From Pseudomonadales bacterium (GTDB lineage: Bacteria > Pseudomonadota > Gammaproteobacteria > Pseudomonadales > UBA7239), in contig JANQLY010000005.1 of assembly GCA_028280345.1 (NCBI GenBank), forward strand, positions 190,179-254,178: a DNA stretch of 64,000 nt, written 5' to 3'. The notes beneath the pieces are model-generated. The model was not told the DNA's origin. It saw only the letters and a program-made list of their open reading frames with translations, and did no database searches. Below are positions 8,849-17,500 of the stretch, piece after piece. The stretch's first letter is position 1. Every line of letters begins with the position of its first letter. The translations under genes were made by a program, and so were the position numbers.

Positions 8849-9802
8849 TTAAGTATCAGTGCTCAACTTCGATGTATTGCCCAGCCACAATATTGCCAGT
8901 AAACCGAGTATGACCGCAAACCAAAGTGTTGCGAGGCGACACAGCAGGGTTGCGGTAATCGCATCGGCATCGCTCAGACCGGTGGTGACCAGCAGTAGAT
9001 ACATCACCACATCGGCGCTGCCGAGCCCGCCAGGCAAGAAAGAAATGGCGCCGGCAATCATGCTAATGGCAAAAATGCTCATGTAAACCGTTATCGGCGC
9101 TGTTCCGCCGAGATACTGTGCTAGCCACGCAAAGGCGTAAGCCTCAGCTGACCATGAAATAAACCCGAGGATTGAGCCCCCCAGCAATGGTTTAACCTTG
9201 AGGAGCGTTGCCGAGCGCTCAATAAAAACTGGCAGGTAGTCGAGAGCTTTTTGCACGATGCCGAGTTTTATAACGCGAAAAATCGAGGCAATTGAGGTGA
9301 GTAGCCGCGGCTGATTGATAAACACAATAATAGAAACAACCAATAACACTACCGCAATGCCCATGAGACGAATACGATCATCTTCAAAGGTGTAAAAAGC
9401 AGCAGACGCAAGCAAAACACCGGCCAGGGCATCGCTGGTGCGCTCGGATAACAAAGTAGCGAAGGTGTGTGTATTGTTAACATTGTGGCGCTGTTTGAAA
9501 TAGAGACAGCGAATTGCCTCGCCGGCCTTGCCAGGTGTTGTGGTCAGGGCAAAGCCGGAAAAATAACACAGCAAACCGTCCATCACTGGTGTCTTGTCGC
9601 CCAAAGTGGCAAACAGAAAGCGCCAGCGCACATAGCGCAATAAATAGTTCACTATAGAAAGGGTGCAGAGAAAGGCAAAGCCGGTGAAACCGACATGTGC
9701 AATGGAGTTAAAAATCGCTTGCTGGTCACGCAGCCCGATCCAGAGACCAAACCCCAATACCGTCAGAACGATGGTGTATGTCAGGTAGCGAAAATCATTC
9801 AT
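8849..9802 (-). CDS. Flippase-like integral membrane protein (LPG synthase TM / AglD family)
   Basis: A 317-residue multi-span membrane protein of the family that includes AglD and the lysylphosphatidylglycerol-synthase TM domain. Visible features: about eight hydrophobic segments, the RYVRWRFLFATLGDKTPV segment after the first helices, FALTTTPGKAGEAIRCLY, and the C-terminal FLPGGLGSADVVMYLLL, a typical signature. It is the first gene of the minus-strand DPR-like module, 11 bp before the UbiA fusion. By position it could move the lipid-linked pentose across the inner membrane, but this is inference; family members have diverse or unknown roles. Confidence 0.8.
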   Translation of the reverse strand: MNDFRYLTYTIVLTVLGFGLWIGLRDQQAIFNSIAHVGFTGFAFLCTLSIVNYLLRYVRWRFLFATLGDKTPVMDGLLCYFSGFALTTTPGKAGEAIRCLYFKQRHNVNNTHTFATLLSERTSDALAGVLLASAAFYTFEDDRIRLMGIAVVLLVVSIIVFINQPRLLTSIASIFRVIKLGIVQKALDYLPVFIERSATLLKVKPLLGGSILGFISWSAEAYAFAWLAQYLGGTAPITVYMSIFAISMIAGAISFLPGGLGSADVVMYLLLVTTGLSDADAITATLLCRLATLWFAVILGLLAILWLGNTSKLSTDT

Positions 9803-9879
9803 ATAATTACATCTGGACAGGAGTCAAATGCGATAGAGTTATTATTGATTCAGCCGCATCATATCATATCGAAGTGAGA

Positions 9880-9885
9880 TATAAT
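9880..9885 (+). promoter_or_regulatory. Consensus -10 element upstream of prfC
   Basis: TATAAT at 9880-9885, 37 bp before the prfC start, in the divergent gap between prfC and the DPR-like module. No good -35 hexamer is found at 16-18 bp, so the promoter is tentative. Confidence 0.4.
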
Positions 9886-9922
9886 GCCCGCCTTTTTGGT
9901 AGTCCATTGGTAAGTATTCCAT

Positions 9923-11506
9923 ATGTCTGAGTCTTCACCTGCGGGTAGTAGCGATCGCCGCACTTTTGCCATTATCTCCCACCCGGATGCCGGTAAAACC
10001 ACCATCACCGAAAAGCTGCTGTTGCTTGGCAAAGCAATACAGGTGGCGGGAACTGTCAAAGGCAAGAAAAGTGACCGCCATGCAACGTCGGACTGGATGG
10101 GCATGGAGCAGGAGCGCGGTATATCGGTAACTTCTTCGGTGATGCAGTTTCCCTACAAGGAAAGAACCGTCAATTTGCTCGACACACCGGGCCACGAGGA
10201 TTTTTCCGAAGATACCTACCGTACATTGACAGCGGTGGATTCTGTTTTGATGGTGATTGATGGCGCGAAAGGCGTGGAAGATCGCACGATCAAATTGATG
10301 GAAGTATGCCGCCTGCGCGATACGCCAATTTTGACCTTCATTAATAAAATGGATCGTGATATTCGCGACCCGATTGAAGTGATGGACGAAATTGAAGAAG
10401 TTCTGAAAATCAATGCTGCGCCAATTAACTGGCCATTGGGCATGGGGAAGGAATTCAAGGGTGTCTACAATCTGTACAGCGATACGATTCATGTTTTTCA
10501 GCAGGGGCAAGGTAGCCAGTTGCCGGATGACATACGAATCAGTGGTATAGAGAGTGATGAGGCGAAAGAGTTGCTAGGGCCCTATCACAGTGATGCGCTT
10601 GAAGAAATCGAACTGGTGCGGGGAGCTACTCACGAATTCGAGATTGCGGAGTACCTGGCCGGTCGTTTGACACCGGTTTTTTTTGGCACAGCATTGGGAA
10701 ACTTTGGTGTACGCGAAATGCTCGATTCCTTTGTAGATTGGGCTCCACCGCCACAGCATCGTGATGCGGGTGCACGTACTGTTGAAGCTGATGAGAAAGC
10801 ATTCAGTGGATTTATCTTCAAGATACAGGCCAATATGGATCCAAAACATCGTGACCGCATCGCGTTTATGCGTGTGTGCTCCGGCACCTACCGCAAAGGT
10901 ATGAAAATGAAACACGTGCGTATAGGCAAGGATGTGAAAATTGCTGATGCGGTGACTTTCCTTGCCGGGGAGCGAGCTCATGTAGAAGAGGCTGTATCCG
11001 GGGATATTATTGGCTTGCACAACCACGGTACGATTCAGATTGGTGATACCTTTACCGAAGGAGAAGAGCTTAAGTTTACGGGTATTCCCCACTTCGCACC
11101 GGAGCTGTTTCGCCGTGTACGCCTCAAGGATCCGTTGAAAATGAAGCAGTTGCAAAAAGGCTTACAGCAATTGTCGGAGGAGGGGTCAACCCAGTTATTT
11201 ATGCCAATTAATAACAATGACCTGATTGTCGGTGCTGTTGGTGTATTGCAGTTTGAAGTGGTGGCTTATCGACTGAAAGATGAATATAAGGTTGAGTGCA
11301 TCTACGAAAACATCAATGTTCACACGGTGCGCTGGGTGGAATGTGACGATGAAAAGATGCTCAGCGACTTTAGAAAGAAAGTGGGTGACAATCTCGCTAT
11401 CGATGGAGGCGGCTACCTGAGTTACCTTGCCCCGAGCCGAGTCAATCTGGGTTTAACGGAAGAGCGTTGGCCGGATGTTCGCTTTTCTCCGACCCGGGAG
11501 CACTGA
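9923..11506 (+). CDS. prfC: Peptide chain release factor 3
   Basis: Translational GTPase that recycles RF1/RF2 from the ribosome after peptide release. The 527 residues match the family length. G motifs are clear: [17 protein letters not shown] (G1), [14 protein letters not shown] (G3) and FINKMDRD (G4). The switch region [11 protein letters not shown] has the RF3-type SSVMQF. The C-terminal [20 protein letters not shown] is also characteristic of RF3 rather than EF-G. Monocistronic: divergent from the module upstream and convergent with the next gene, leaving only 8 bp between stops. Confidence 0.98.
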   Translation: MSESSPAGSSDRRTFAIISHPDAGKTTITEKLLLLGKAIQVAGTVKGKKSDRHATSDWMGMEQERGISVTSSVMQFPYKERTVNLLDTPGHEDFSEDTYRTLTAVDSVLMVIDGAKGVEDRTIKLMEVCRLRDTPILTFINKMDRDIRDPIEVMDEIEEVLKINAAPINWPLGMGKEFKGVYNLYSDTIHVFQQGQGSQLPDDIRISGIESDEAKELLGPYHSDALEEIELVRGATHEFEIAEYLAGRLTPVFFGTALGNFGVREMLDSFVDWAPPPQHRDAGARTVEADEKAFSGFIFKIQANMDPKHRDRIAFMRVCSGTYRKGMKMKHVRIGKDVKIADAVTFLAGERAHVEEAVSGDIIGLHNHGTIQIGDTFTEGEELKFTGIPHFAPELFRRVRLKDPLKMKQLQKGLQQLSEEGSTQLFMPINNNDLIVGAVGVLQFEVVAYRLKDEYKVECIYENINVHTVRWVECDDEKMLSDFRKKVGDNLAIDGGGYLSYLAPSRVNLGLTEERWPDVRFSPTREH

Positions 11507-11514
11507 CTCTTTAA

Positions 11515-12819
11515 CTACAGTCCGATATTCTTGAGTTGTTTTTCAAGTTCTGCAATGCGCTTTTGTCCATCGGTAATTTTTTGTCGATAGGGGCGAAGAT
11601 CAATACCGATTGGTTTACCTTTCATATTCTCAGCGTTTTCTACGGTGGCTCTGAACTTGGCCGCGCGCCATTGCTTTTTGATTGTTTGATTTGCCCAGAC
11701 TCCATCGGGTTTGGTATACAAAGGAATATACTTTGATTGCTTGGGACGCAGGCCGATAGCAACGGAGTAACTGAAGTCCTTGGAGACAACTAAATTGCCA
11801 TTGCTGTCGTAGAGATAGCCTTGAAAAAATAAACGGGAAATCCTTGCGTTCGTGTTGTTGGTCACCTTGAAGTCAATTTGCGGGGCATCACCTTTGATCC
11901 AGTAATAGCGAGGTTCGGTGATCACAAGCTTTTTCAGTTGATCGTTCTCGGGTTCAAGCTCGGCAATTTCTGCTTCAGCTTCCTTGATGCGTTGTTTGGT
12001 CAATTCGATTTCGTCGAGAAACCATTTGCGCTTCTTTTCCAGTTCTATTTCTGCAGCGACAATAATTTCTTTGGCATTCATGCCTTTGATGCGGCCATAG
12101 GCGATATTCGCAGCGACTTCCTCGTTACCGCCAAAGGTATTGCGTTTCTGGTATTCAAAGCCCGCCCCGGTGAGTAGGTCTATGGATTTTTGCAACGCGG
12201 CTTTCTGGTCGTCGGGTGCTCTATCGAGCACTTTGGCAACACTGGCTTCAAAGGTTTCAAACGAATCCCCATCGACAATCGGTGGTTTGAGGATGAGCCA
12301 GGTAATTAAGCCGATAATAGCCAACAGAGCAGCGGCACCGGTGCCGATTTGTGTTTTTGAAAGCTCTTTGAATTTCGGCATGTGGACAGAGGGGATATGA
12401 GCATCATCAAGTTTAAAAGCGGCTTTTTCCAGCAGGCTGGACTCTTCCGGCTCGCCAATAACTTCGAGTTCGACTTTGCACTCAAGACCAGCGTTAAGCA
12501 ACATTCTGGTGAGCTTGTCCGCAGGAGCCTTATTGGGGAAACTCTTGATGACTCTGCCCGGTTGTAACAGGCGTTTAGTTGCTTCCACGCCTTGCTTGAA
12601 AAACTTGGCCATCATCTCAATGGCCTGCTTTTCATTTTTGGTAAAGTTTCCAGTAAAAACGACGTTATAGACGGTTTCTTGTTGCTGGGTCTCGGCTTCC
12701 TTGTGGGCAATTTGCACCATTTTAGCCGCAAGGGCATCCTTGGCTCCCTGTAGGCCCCGTGTTACGGAACTTGCACCACTGTCATCATGACTTGCTTTAT
12801 TCTCGTCATTGTCGCTCAT
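11515..12819 (-). CDS. Single-TM protein of unknown function
   Basis: A 434-residue protein I cannot name. In order: an acidic/Ser-rich N-terminus (1-20), a cytoplasmic region with a compact alpha/beta segment YNVVFTGNFTKNEKQAIEMM (about 51-120), one transmembrane helix IGTGAAALLAIIGLITWLIL (about 158-177), a domain resembling the DUF6694 type (FETFEASVAKVLDRAPDDQK through MNAKEIIVAAE), a charged coiled coil (about 265-300), then a beta-rich C-terminal part (YYWIKGDAPQIDFKVTNNTN onward) and a short terminal coiled coil. Orientation is probably N-in, C-periplasmic. It is monocistronic and convergent with prfC. Function is open; envelope stress or trafficking would be guesses. Confidence 0.75.
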   Translation of the reverse strand: MSDNDENKASHDDSGASSVTRGLQGAKDALAAKMVQIAHKEAETQQQETVYNVVFTGNFTKNEKQAIEMMAKFFKQGVEATKRLLQPGRVIKSFPNKAPADKLTRMLLNAGLECKVELEVIGEPEESSLLEKAAFKLDDAHIPSVHMPKFKELSKTQIGTGAAALLAIIGLITWLILKPPIVDGDSFETFEASVAKVLDRAPDDQKAALQKSIDLLTGAGFEYQKRNTFGGNEEVAANIAYGRIKGMNAKEIIVAAEIELEKKRKWFLDEIELTKQRIKEAEAEIAELEPENDQLKKLVITEPRYYWIKGDAPQIDFKVTNNTNARISRLFFQGYLYDSNGNLVVSKDFSYSVAIGLRPKQSKYIPLYTKPDGVWANQTIKKQWRAAKFRATVENAENMKGKPIGIDLRPYRQKITDGQKRIAELEKQLKNIGL

Positions 12820-13102
12820 TATTGTGTCCCCTCACTCAAAACAATAATCTCGCAGGGTATTTTTACCACCCATTGCTGGCGAAAGCCAGCCCGGGGCATG
12901 CAGCCCGGCGGGCAATACCGCATTCTGTCGCAACAACTACTGATACACATTAAAAATGTATTCGGGTTTGAATTAAGGGGGAATTCCTGTAATGTTGACG
13001 GGGTTGTTCAGGCCGGAGATTTAGCAGGCTGCCAGTCCCTAATTGTGAGCAGTCACAGGGAATGCTTGTGTAGACCGATGATTTATAAATGGCTACAAGC
13101 TT
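12820..13102. other. Divergent intergenic region with two GC-rich hairpins
   Basis: 283 bp between the unknown minus-strand gene and the histidine kinase. It contains GCTGGC-GAAA-GCCAGC (12875-12890, perfect 6-bp stem with a GNRA loop) followed at once by CCGGG/CCCGG (12891-12908). Neither is followed by a T-run, so they are not simple terminators. They may lie in the 5' UTR of the minus-strand gene or be a REP-like element. No tRNA or coding signal was seen. Confidence 0.4.
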
Positions 13103-15484
13103 ATGTTAATAAAATTGGGTAAACACTTCGTCAGATTCTTTTTATTTTTAACTTTGCTTCTCCTGTCCACATCAGGTTTTGCAAGTATTTTGCAACCGTT
13201 TGAGTTTACTGGCGGTGAGTCTCCTCTTGTAAATCAAGTCAGCTATCTGGTTGATAGCAATGGTGAATTGCCTGTAGAAAAGGTTGTACGTGGACATTAC
13301 GATCAACAGTTCTCGCGTTTTGAAACTCGCTCTACTATCGCGCAGAGCAAGGATACCTGGTTCCGAATAGCTGTGCATAATCAATCTGCGTCAAAGCAGC
13401 CATTATTTTTGAACCTCCAGGGCGTATTGTTTACCGAAGCTGAGCTGGTTTATATCAATCAGGATGGTGAACTCGAACGCTCAATCAGTGGTTTGAAATA
13501 TGACTTTTCCACGCGGCCTGTTAGCAGCCAGTATCTGAGCTTTCCCTTGCCGGTTACGCACGGTGAAAGCCAGGTTTTCTATCTGCGCATTCTTACGCCG
13601 TTCAAAATTTACTTTTCACCGACGATAACAGACTGGGAATCTTTTGTTGCCGAAATTAACAAAAACGCATCGTATGGCCATCTGTTTGTTGGTCTTCTAC
13701 TTGGTGTACTTGTTTATCTTCTGATACTTGCAGTTAATACAGAGTTTGAGGCAGGTGTGGCGTACTTTAGCCTGTTTGTATTTTTTGCCATGCTGGTAAT
13801 GCTTTACGTGAATGGTTCTATGATGCGCTACTTGCCAGGTAATGAATGGCTTAATCCGAAAATCTGGTTAATACTCCATGCTGCCCTGCAAACCAGTTAT
13901 ATTCTGGTGAGTCAAAAGTACTTCCACTTGCGTGAGCGTTATCCGCGGCTTAATACCTATCTAAACGGCTGTATTGTGTTCTCTGTAGGTTTACTTATAG
14001 CGCTGTTTTTTGTGCCGCTGAGTGTGCTCAACAATATTGAGTTGCTGTTTGTTTTTCACCTACTGCTATTATTGTTGGCAATGAATTTTCATGTCTGGTT
14101 TAAGCAGAAAGAAAATATCAGCTTGTTTATTATTGGTAATATCGGTTTGTTGGTTTCCGCGGCGTTATCTACTGTGGGTGTAACCGGGGTATCTGTATCC
14201 CAATGGATGGCAAAACATGCATTTGAATTCGGTTTTTGTTGGCAGGCAGTATTCTTTAGTATGGCGCTATCCGGCAGAATAAAACGCATAAGGAACGATC
14301 AAAACAGATTGCTGACGGAGGCGGCAGTCGCCAGTGCGGAGAGCAAGGCAAAAAGTGATTTTATTGCAAAAATGAGTCACGAAATTCGCACGCCAATGAA
14401 TGGTGTGCTGGGCATGGTGCAATTGCTGCATACAACCCGGATAGATGAGGAACAAAAACACTATCTCAATGTTATCGATAGTTCTGGTAAAACATTGCTA
14501 GCAGTTATTAATGACATTCTTGATTATTCCAAATTGATTGCGGGCAAAGCCGAGTTGGTCTATGAGGATTTTGATCTGGAGCAAATGCTGGCAGAGCTGA
14601 ATACACTGTTTGGCAATATCGCCCATGGCAAGGGGCTTGCGTTTAACATTATTTTTGACGAGAGTGCGCCGACCCGGCTGCATGGAGATAGTACACGCTT
14701 GCGTCAGGTGCTCACAAATCTGCTTTCCAATGCGTTCAAATTTACTGATCAGGGAGCAGTTATCCTGAAGGTCAAAAGTGAGAGTTTGAGCGGTGGCAGG
14801 TGTGTACTGGGTTTTGTGGTCCAGGATACCGGGATCGGCATTACAGAAGAAGAGCAGAAGAATTTGTTTGTTGATTTTTCCCAGGTCGATATGCGTCTGA
14901 CACGGCGTTATGGTGGAACCGGGCTTGGCTTATCTATTTGTAAACAGTTTGTTGAAATGATGGGGGGCGATATAACGGTTGAATCTGTCTATGGGAAAGG
15001 AACCGAGTTCAGCTTTAGTGCTGAAATGAAAATATCTGAGGTAACGAACAATGCTCAGGAGGAGCCTGTTACCACGCAGCAGGATTCAGAAACAAAACGT
15101 GACAAAAAGATATTGGTTGCGGAAGATAATGATATTAACCGCGATGTGATAGCCGGCTTTCTGAATAAAATGGGCTATACTCCCGACTTTGCCAGTAATG
15201 GTAAACAGGCCGTCGATGAGGTGTTAGGTGACTGGGAAAAATATGACCTTGTCCTTATGGATTGTGAAATGCCGTTGATGGATGGCTTGACAGCAACGCG
15301 TAGAATTCGCGAGTTTGAAGCGAATAAGCTAGGTGGAGCGCGCTTGCGGATTATCGCGTTGACAGCACATGCGTCTTCCGAGTATTTAAAAAATTGCCTT
15401 GATGAAGGTATGGACGGCTACCTGTGTAAGCCGGTTACCTATGATCAGTTACGCACATTGGTAACAGAAGAGCTTGATAGATAG
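13103..15484 (+). CDS. Hybrid sensor histidine kinase with 7TM-DISM sensor
   Basis: A 793-residue inner-membrane signalling protein. It has a signal peptide (about 1-27, ending GFAS), a periplasmic 7TMR-DISMED2-type beta domain (about 30-185; TWFRIAVHNQSASKQPLFLN), seven membrane helices (about 190-400), then HisKA with FIAKMSHEIRTPMNGVLGM (phospho-His H426). The HATPase has LTNLLSNAFKF, DTGIGI and GGTGLGLSICK. A C-terminal receiver domain has ILVAEDNDINRD and D720 in LVLMDCEMPLMDG. DISM sensors are often linked to carbohydrate or extracellular ligands. No partner regulator is adjacent. DUF2505 and an O-antigen-ligase-like gene follow within about 530 bp. The start is the only good one giving a full signal peptide. 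Confidence 0.93.
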   Translation: MLIKLGKHFVRFFLFLTLLLLSTSGFASILQPFEFTGGESPLVNQVSYLVDSNGELPVEKVVRGHYDQQFSRFETRSTIAQSKDTWFRIAVHNQSASKQPLFLNLQGVLFTEAELVYINQDGELERSISGLKYDFSTRPVSSQYLSFPLPVTHGESQVFYLRILTPFKIYFSPTITDWESFVAEINKNASYGHLFVGLLLGVLVYLLILAVNTEFEAGVAYFSLFVFFAMLVMLYVNGSMMRYLPGNEWLNPKIWLILHAALQTSYILVSQKYFHLRERYPRLNTYLNGCIVFSVGLLIALFFVPLSVLNNIELLFVFHLLLLLLAMNFHVWFKQKENISLFIIGNIGLLVSAALSTVGVTGVSVSQWMAKHAFEFGFCWQAVFFSMALSGRIKRIRNDQNRLLTEAAVASAESKAKSDFIAKMSHEIRTPMNGVLGMVQLLHTTRIDEEQKHYLNVIDSSGKTLLAVINDILDYSKLIAGKAELVYEDFDLEQMLAELNTLFGNIAHGKGLAFNIIFDESAPTRLHGDSTRLRQVLTNLLSNAFKFTDQGAVILKVKSESLSGGRCVLGFVVQDTGIGITEEEQKNLFVDFSQVDMRLTRRYGGTGLGLSICKQFVEMMGGDITVESVYGKGTEFSFSAEMKISEVTNNAQEEPVTTQQDSETKRDKKILVAEDNDINRDVIAGFLNKMGYTPDFASNGKQAVDEVLGDWEKYDLVLMDCEMPLMDGLTATRRIREFEANKLGGARLRIIALTAHASSEYLKNCLDEGMDGYLCKPVTYDQLRTLVTEELDR

Positions 15485-15525
15485 AATGGCCGACAGTTAT
15501 TAACGATATAGCCGGGTAAGAAACA

Positions 15526-16002
15526 ATGAGTGTGTCCTATAGTTTTGAAAGTGATGTGGAAACTATTTTTGAATATTTAACTGACCCTGACTTTCTTGTT
15601 GAGCGTTGTGTGAGCCTGGGGGAAAAGGATATTGAATGTGAAGTGGAAACGGATGGACGTAAAACAACGGTCAGAATTGAGCGCACGATAAAACGGGATT
15701 TACCAAAAGTGCTTGCAAAACTTTTTGGCGATGAAAATCGAATGATTATGACCGAGCACTGGGAAGAGGTTGGAGCAAGTATGCTGGGTAAATACAATGT
15801 TGAAGTAGTTGGCCAGCCAGTGACACTTACGGCAAACTTCAAGCTGGAGCCGTCTGAATCAGGCAGTGTTTACAGCGTTGATTACAAATGCAGAGCCAAA
15901 ATACCTATGGTTGGTAAAAAAGTCGAAGATTTCATTCTCGGGCAGACAGAGGACGGTATGAGGAAAGAAATGGACTTTTTACAAGCCAGATTGTCAGCCT
16001 GA
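15526..16002 (+). CDS. DUF2505 family protein (START/polyketide-cyclase-like fold)
   Basis: A 158-residue soluble protein that starts MSVSYSFESDVETIFEYLTD and matches the DUF2505 group, predicted to adopt a START/SRPBCC-like cavity fold. Features are a beta-rich middle (IECEVETDGRKTTVRIERTI), MTEHWEEVG, and a C-terminal helix with VEDFILGQTEDGMRKEM. No signal peptide or catalytic motif is seen, so ligand binding is the most likely activity. It lies 41 bp after the histidine kinase and 14 bp before the O-antigen-ligase-like gene on the same strand, so the three may be co-transcribed. Biological role unknown. Confidence 0.75.
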   Translation: MSVSYSFESDVETIFEYLTDPDFLVERCVSLGEKDIECEVETDGRKTTVRIERTIKRDLPKVLAKLFGDENRMIMTEHWEEVGASMLGKYNVEVVGQPVTLTANFKLEPSESGSVYSVDYKCRAKIPMVGKKVEDFILGQTEDGMRKEMDFLQARLSA

Positions 16003-16016
16003 TTTAAATAACGTCG

Positions 16017-17219
16017 ATGAACTTAAAGCAATACGCTGCACAATACCCACTGGTACTTTGGGCTCTGGCGCTATTTTTTATCACCCTGGGATTTAATTTC
16101 AAACTGGATGTGCCGCTAGCGTTGTTGGCAATGCTGACTATTTACGCTTTGGGTACTCGGGGAAAAGTAACCACGAGCTATGTGGCGCTTGTCAAACGTC
16201 ACTGGCCTGTCTGCCTGTTTCTCGTTGTCACAGCACTGGTTACGGTGTTATCGAGAAATATGGGCCACAGTCTCGAAGTACAGCCGCAACTACTTCCTGC
16301 ACTATTGATTTATGTAGTGATTGTTCAATTTGTAACAAATCGTCGTGAGTATGACTTTGTGGTGGCGGCGCTGATTATTTCCGGGGTGATTATTGCCGCT
16401 TACTTGTTGATCGCGACAACTCTTTATGCCGAAGAGGATCCGCTGCACGCGATCTGGAAAATGGAAAGTCCGCTATTTATCGCGCCAAATGATGTGTTGA
16501 TGCTATCAATATTGGCACCGCTTGCCGTGGCACTTTTCTTTGTCACGGATCATGCAATGATCAAGACCGCAGCGATTACCTATTTGCTATTGGCGCTGTT
16601 ATGTACGATCTATATGCAGAGTCGGCAGGCGGTTGCCATTTATCTGGGCTCGATATTCCTGTTTTTTGTGTTGATGAGGCCTTTGTGGGGAGTAATTGCC
16701 ACGGTGGCAGGCCTTGCAGTTGTGCTGGTACTGGATATTGCGCTAGGGAAAAACCTGTTAAACAAGATATTCTTGTTCCCCCGGCTGTACATCTGGGATA
16801 CCGCCTGGGAAATGTTTATTGACCGACCGATACATGGTCAGGGACCCGGTATGTTCAAGGAGTTGTACTATATTTATCTGGAAAAATCGGGCTATGTGTT
16901 TGAGCAGGTTAAGGATCGCAGGCCTATGAACTGGGCCCATAGCCTGTATTTTGAACAACTGGCGGAGCGAGGACTGCTTGGACTGCTGGCACTGCTGACA
17001 TTATTTGCTAAAGCCTTGCTCGATGTATGGAGATATTGGCATGGTTCCCGGGAAAATCCTGAGCAAAAAATGTTGGTCGCTGGCCTTGGCAGCGCGATAG
17101 TGGCTTTGCTGATGGCCGGTATTGCAGAGGCCTCTTTGCTGCGTTTGTGGGTCACCGTGGTGCTGTTTACATTGCTTGCACTGGTTTTTTCAATAAGTTC
17201 ATATAAATCAAAAACTTAG
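16017..17219 (+). CDS. O-antigen ligase/polymerase family membrane protein (first of two)
   Basis: A 400-residue protein with about 10-12 hydrophobic helices and one long periplasmic loop near residues 270-305 (MFIDRPIHGQGPGMFKELYY, then MNWAHSLYFEQLAERGLLG). The HxxxxxxxxERG-type segment (AHSLYFEQLAERG) is the usual mark of Wzy_C/WaaL/O-oligosaccharyltransferase proteins. It would join or transfer undecaprenyl-linked glycans in the periplasm. It sits 269 bp before the first propeller-protein gene. A second family member lies at 26780-28072, so one may be the polymerase and the other a ligase or protein glycosyltransferase; sequence reading cannot tell which. Confidence 0.85.
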   Translation: MNLKQYAAQYPLVLWALALFFITLGFNFKLDVPLALLAMLTIYALGTRGKVTTSYVALVKRHWPVCLFLVVTALVTVLSRNMGHSLEVQPQLLPALLIYVVIVQFVTNRREYDFVVAALIISGVIIAAYLLIATTLYAEEDPLHAIWKMESPLFIAPNDVLMLSILAPLAVALFFVTDHAMIKTAAITYLLLALLCTIYMQSRQAVAIYLGSIFLFFVLMRPLWGVIATVAGLAVVLVLDIALGKNLLNKIFLFPRLYIWDTAWEMFIDRPIHGQGPGMFKELYYIYLEKSGYVFEQVKDRRPMNWAHSLYFEQLAERGLLGLLALLTLFAKALLDVWRYWHGSRENPEQKMLVAGLGSAIVALLMAGIAEASLLRLWVTVVLFTLLALVFSISSYKSKT

Positions 17220-17448
17220 GTTATTTTTCCGGTGTTTTGTGAAATGTATTCGTCAGCTGTGGTGCCGGGCCTGGGTGCGGCGAAACAAATGAGGCAATAT
17301 GGTACGATCAGGTCATTGAAATGCGTGCTTGAGTAGTGTACCGTAGCTGAAAAATAGAGGCAGCTTACTGACCGCCTATTAACCATGTGCTGTGGTCTGG
17401 AGGATGGCAGTGTTGCCTTAAAAGAGATAAGGCGTTTTAGGAACATAA

Positions 17449-17476
17449 TTAACAATCTTTAACTGACTGGTACATT
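17449..17476 (+). promoter_or_regulatory. Candidate sigma-70 promoter of first propeller gene
   Basis: TTAACA (17449-17454, 5/6 to consensus), a 16-bp spacer and TACATT (17471-17476, 4/6). Predicted transcription would start near 17483, giving a leader under 20 nt before the ATG at 17501. The rest of the 17220-17448 gap shows nothing I can name. Confidence 0.4.
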
Positions 17477-17500
17477 TTATTTAAAAGGATGGCTATTGAT

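Noticed and set aside
10574..11155. 193-codon minus-strand open frame inside prfC
   Set aside because: prfC is intact and conserved over this region; no independent coding support.
12875..12908. Terminator for the unknown minus-strand gene or the kinase
   Set aside because: The hairpins lie upstream of both divergent starts and neither is followed by a T-run.
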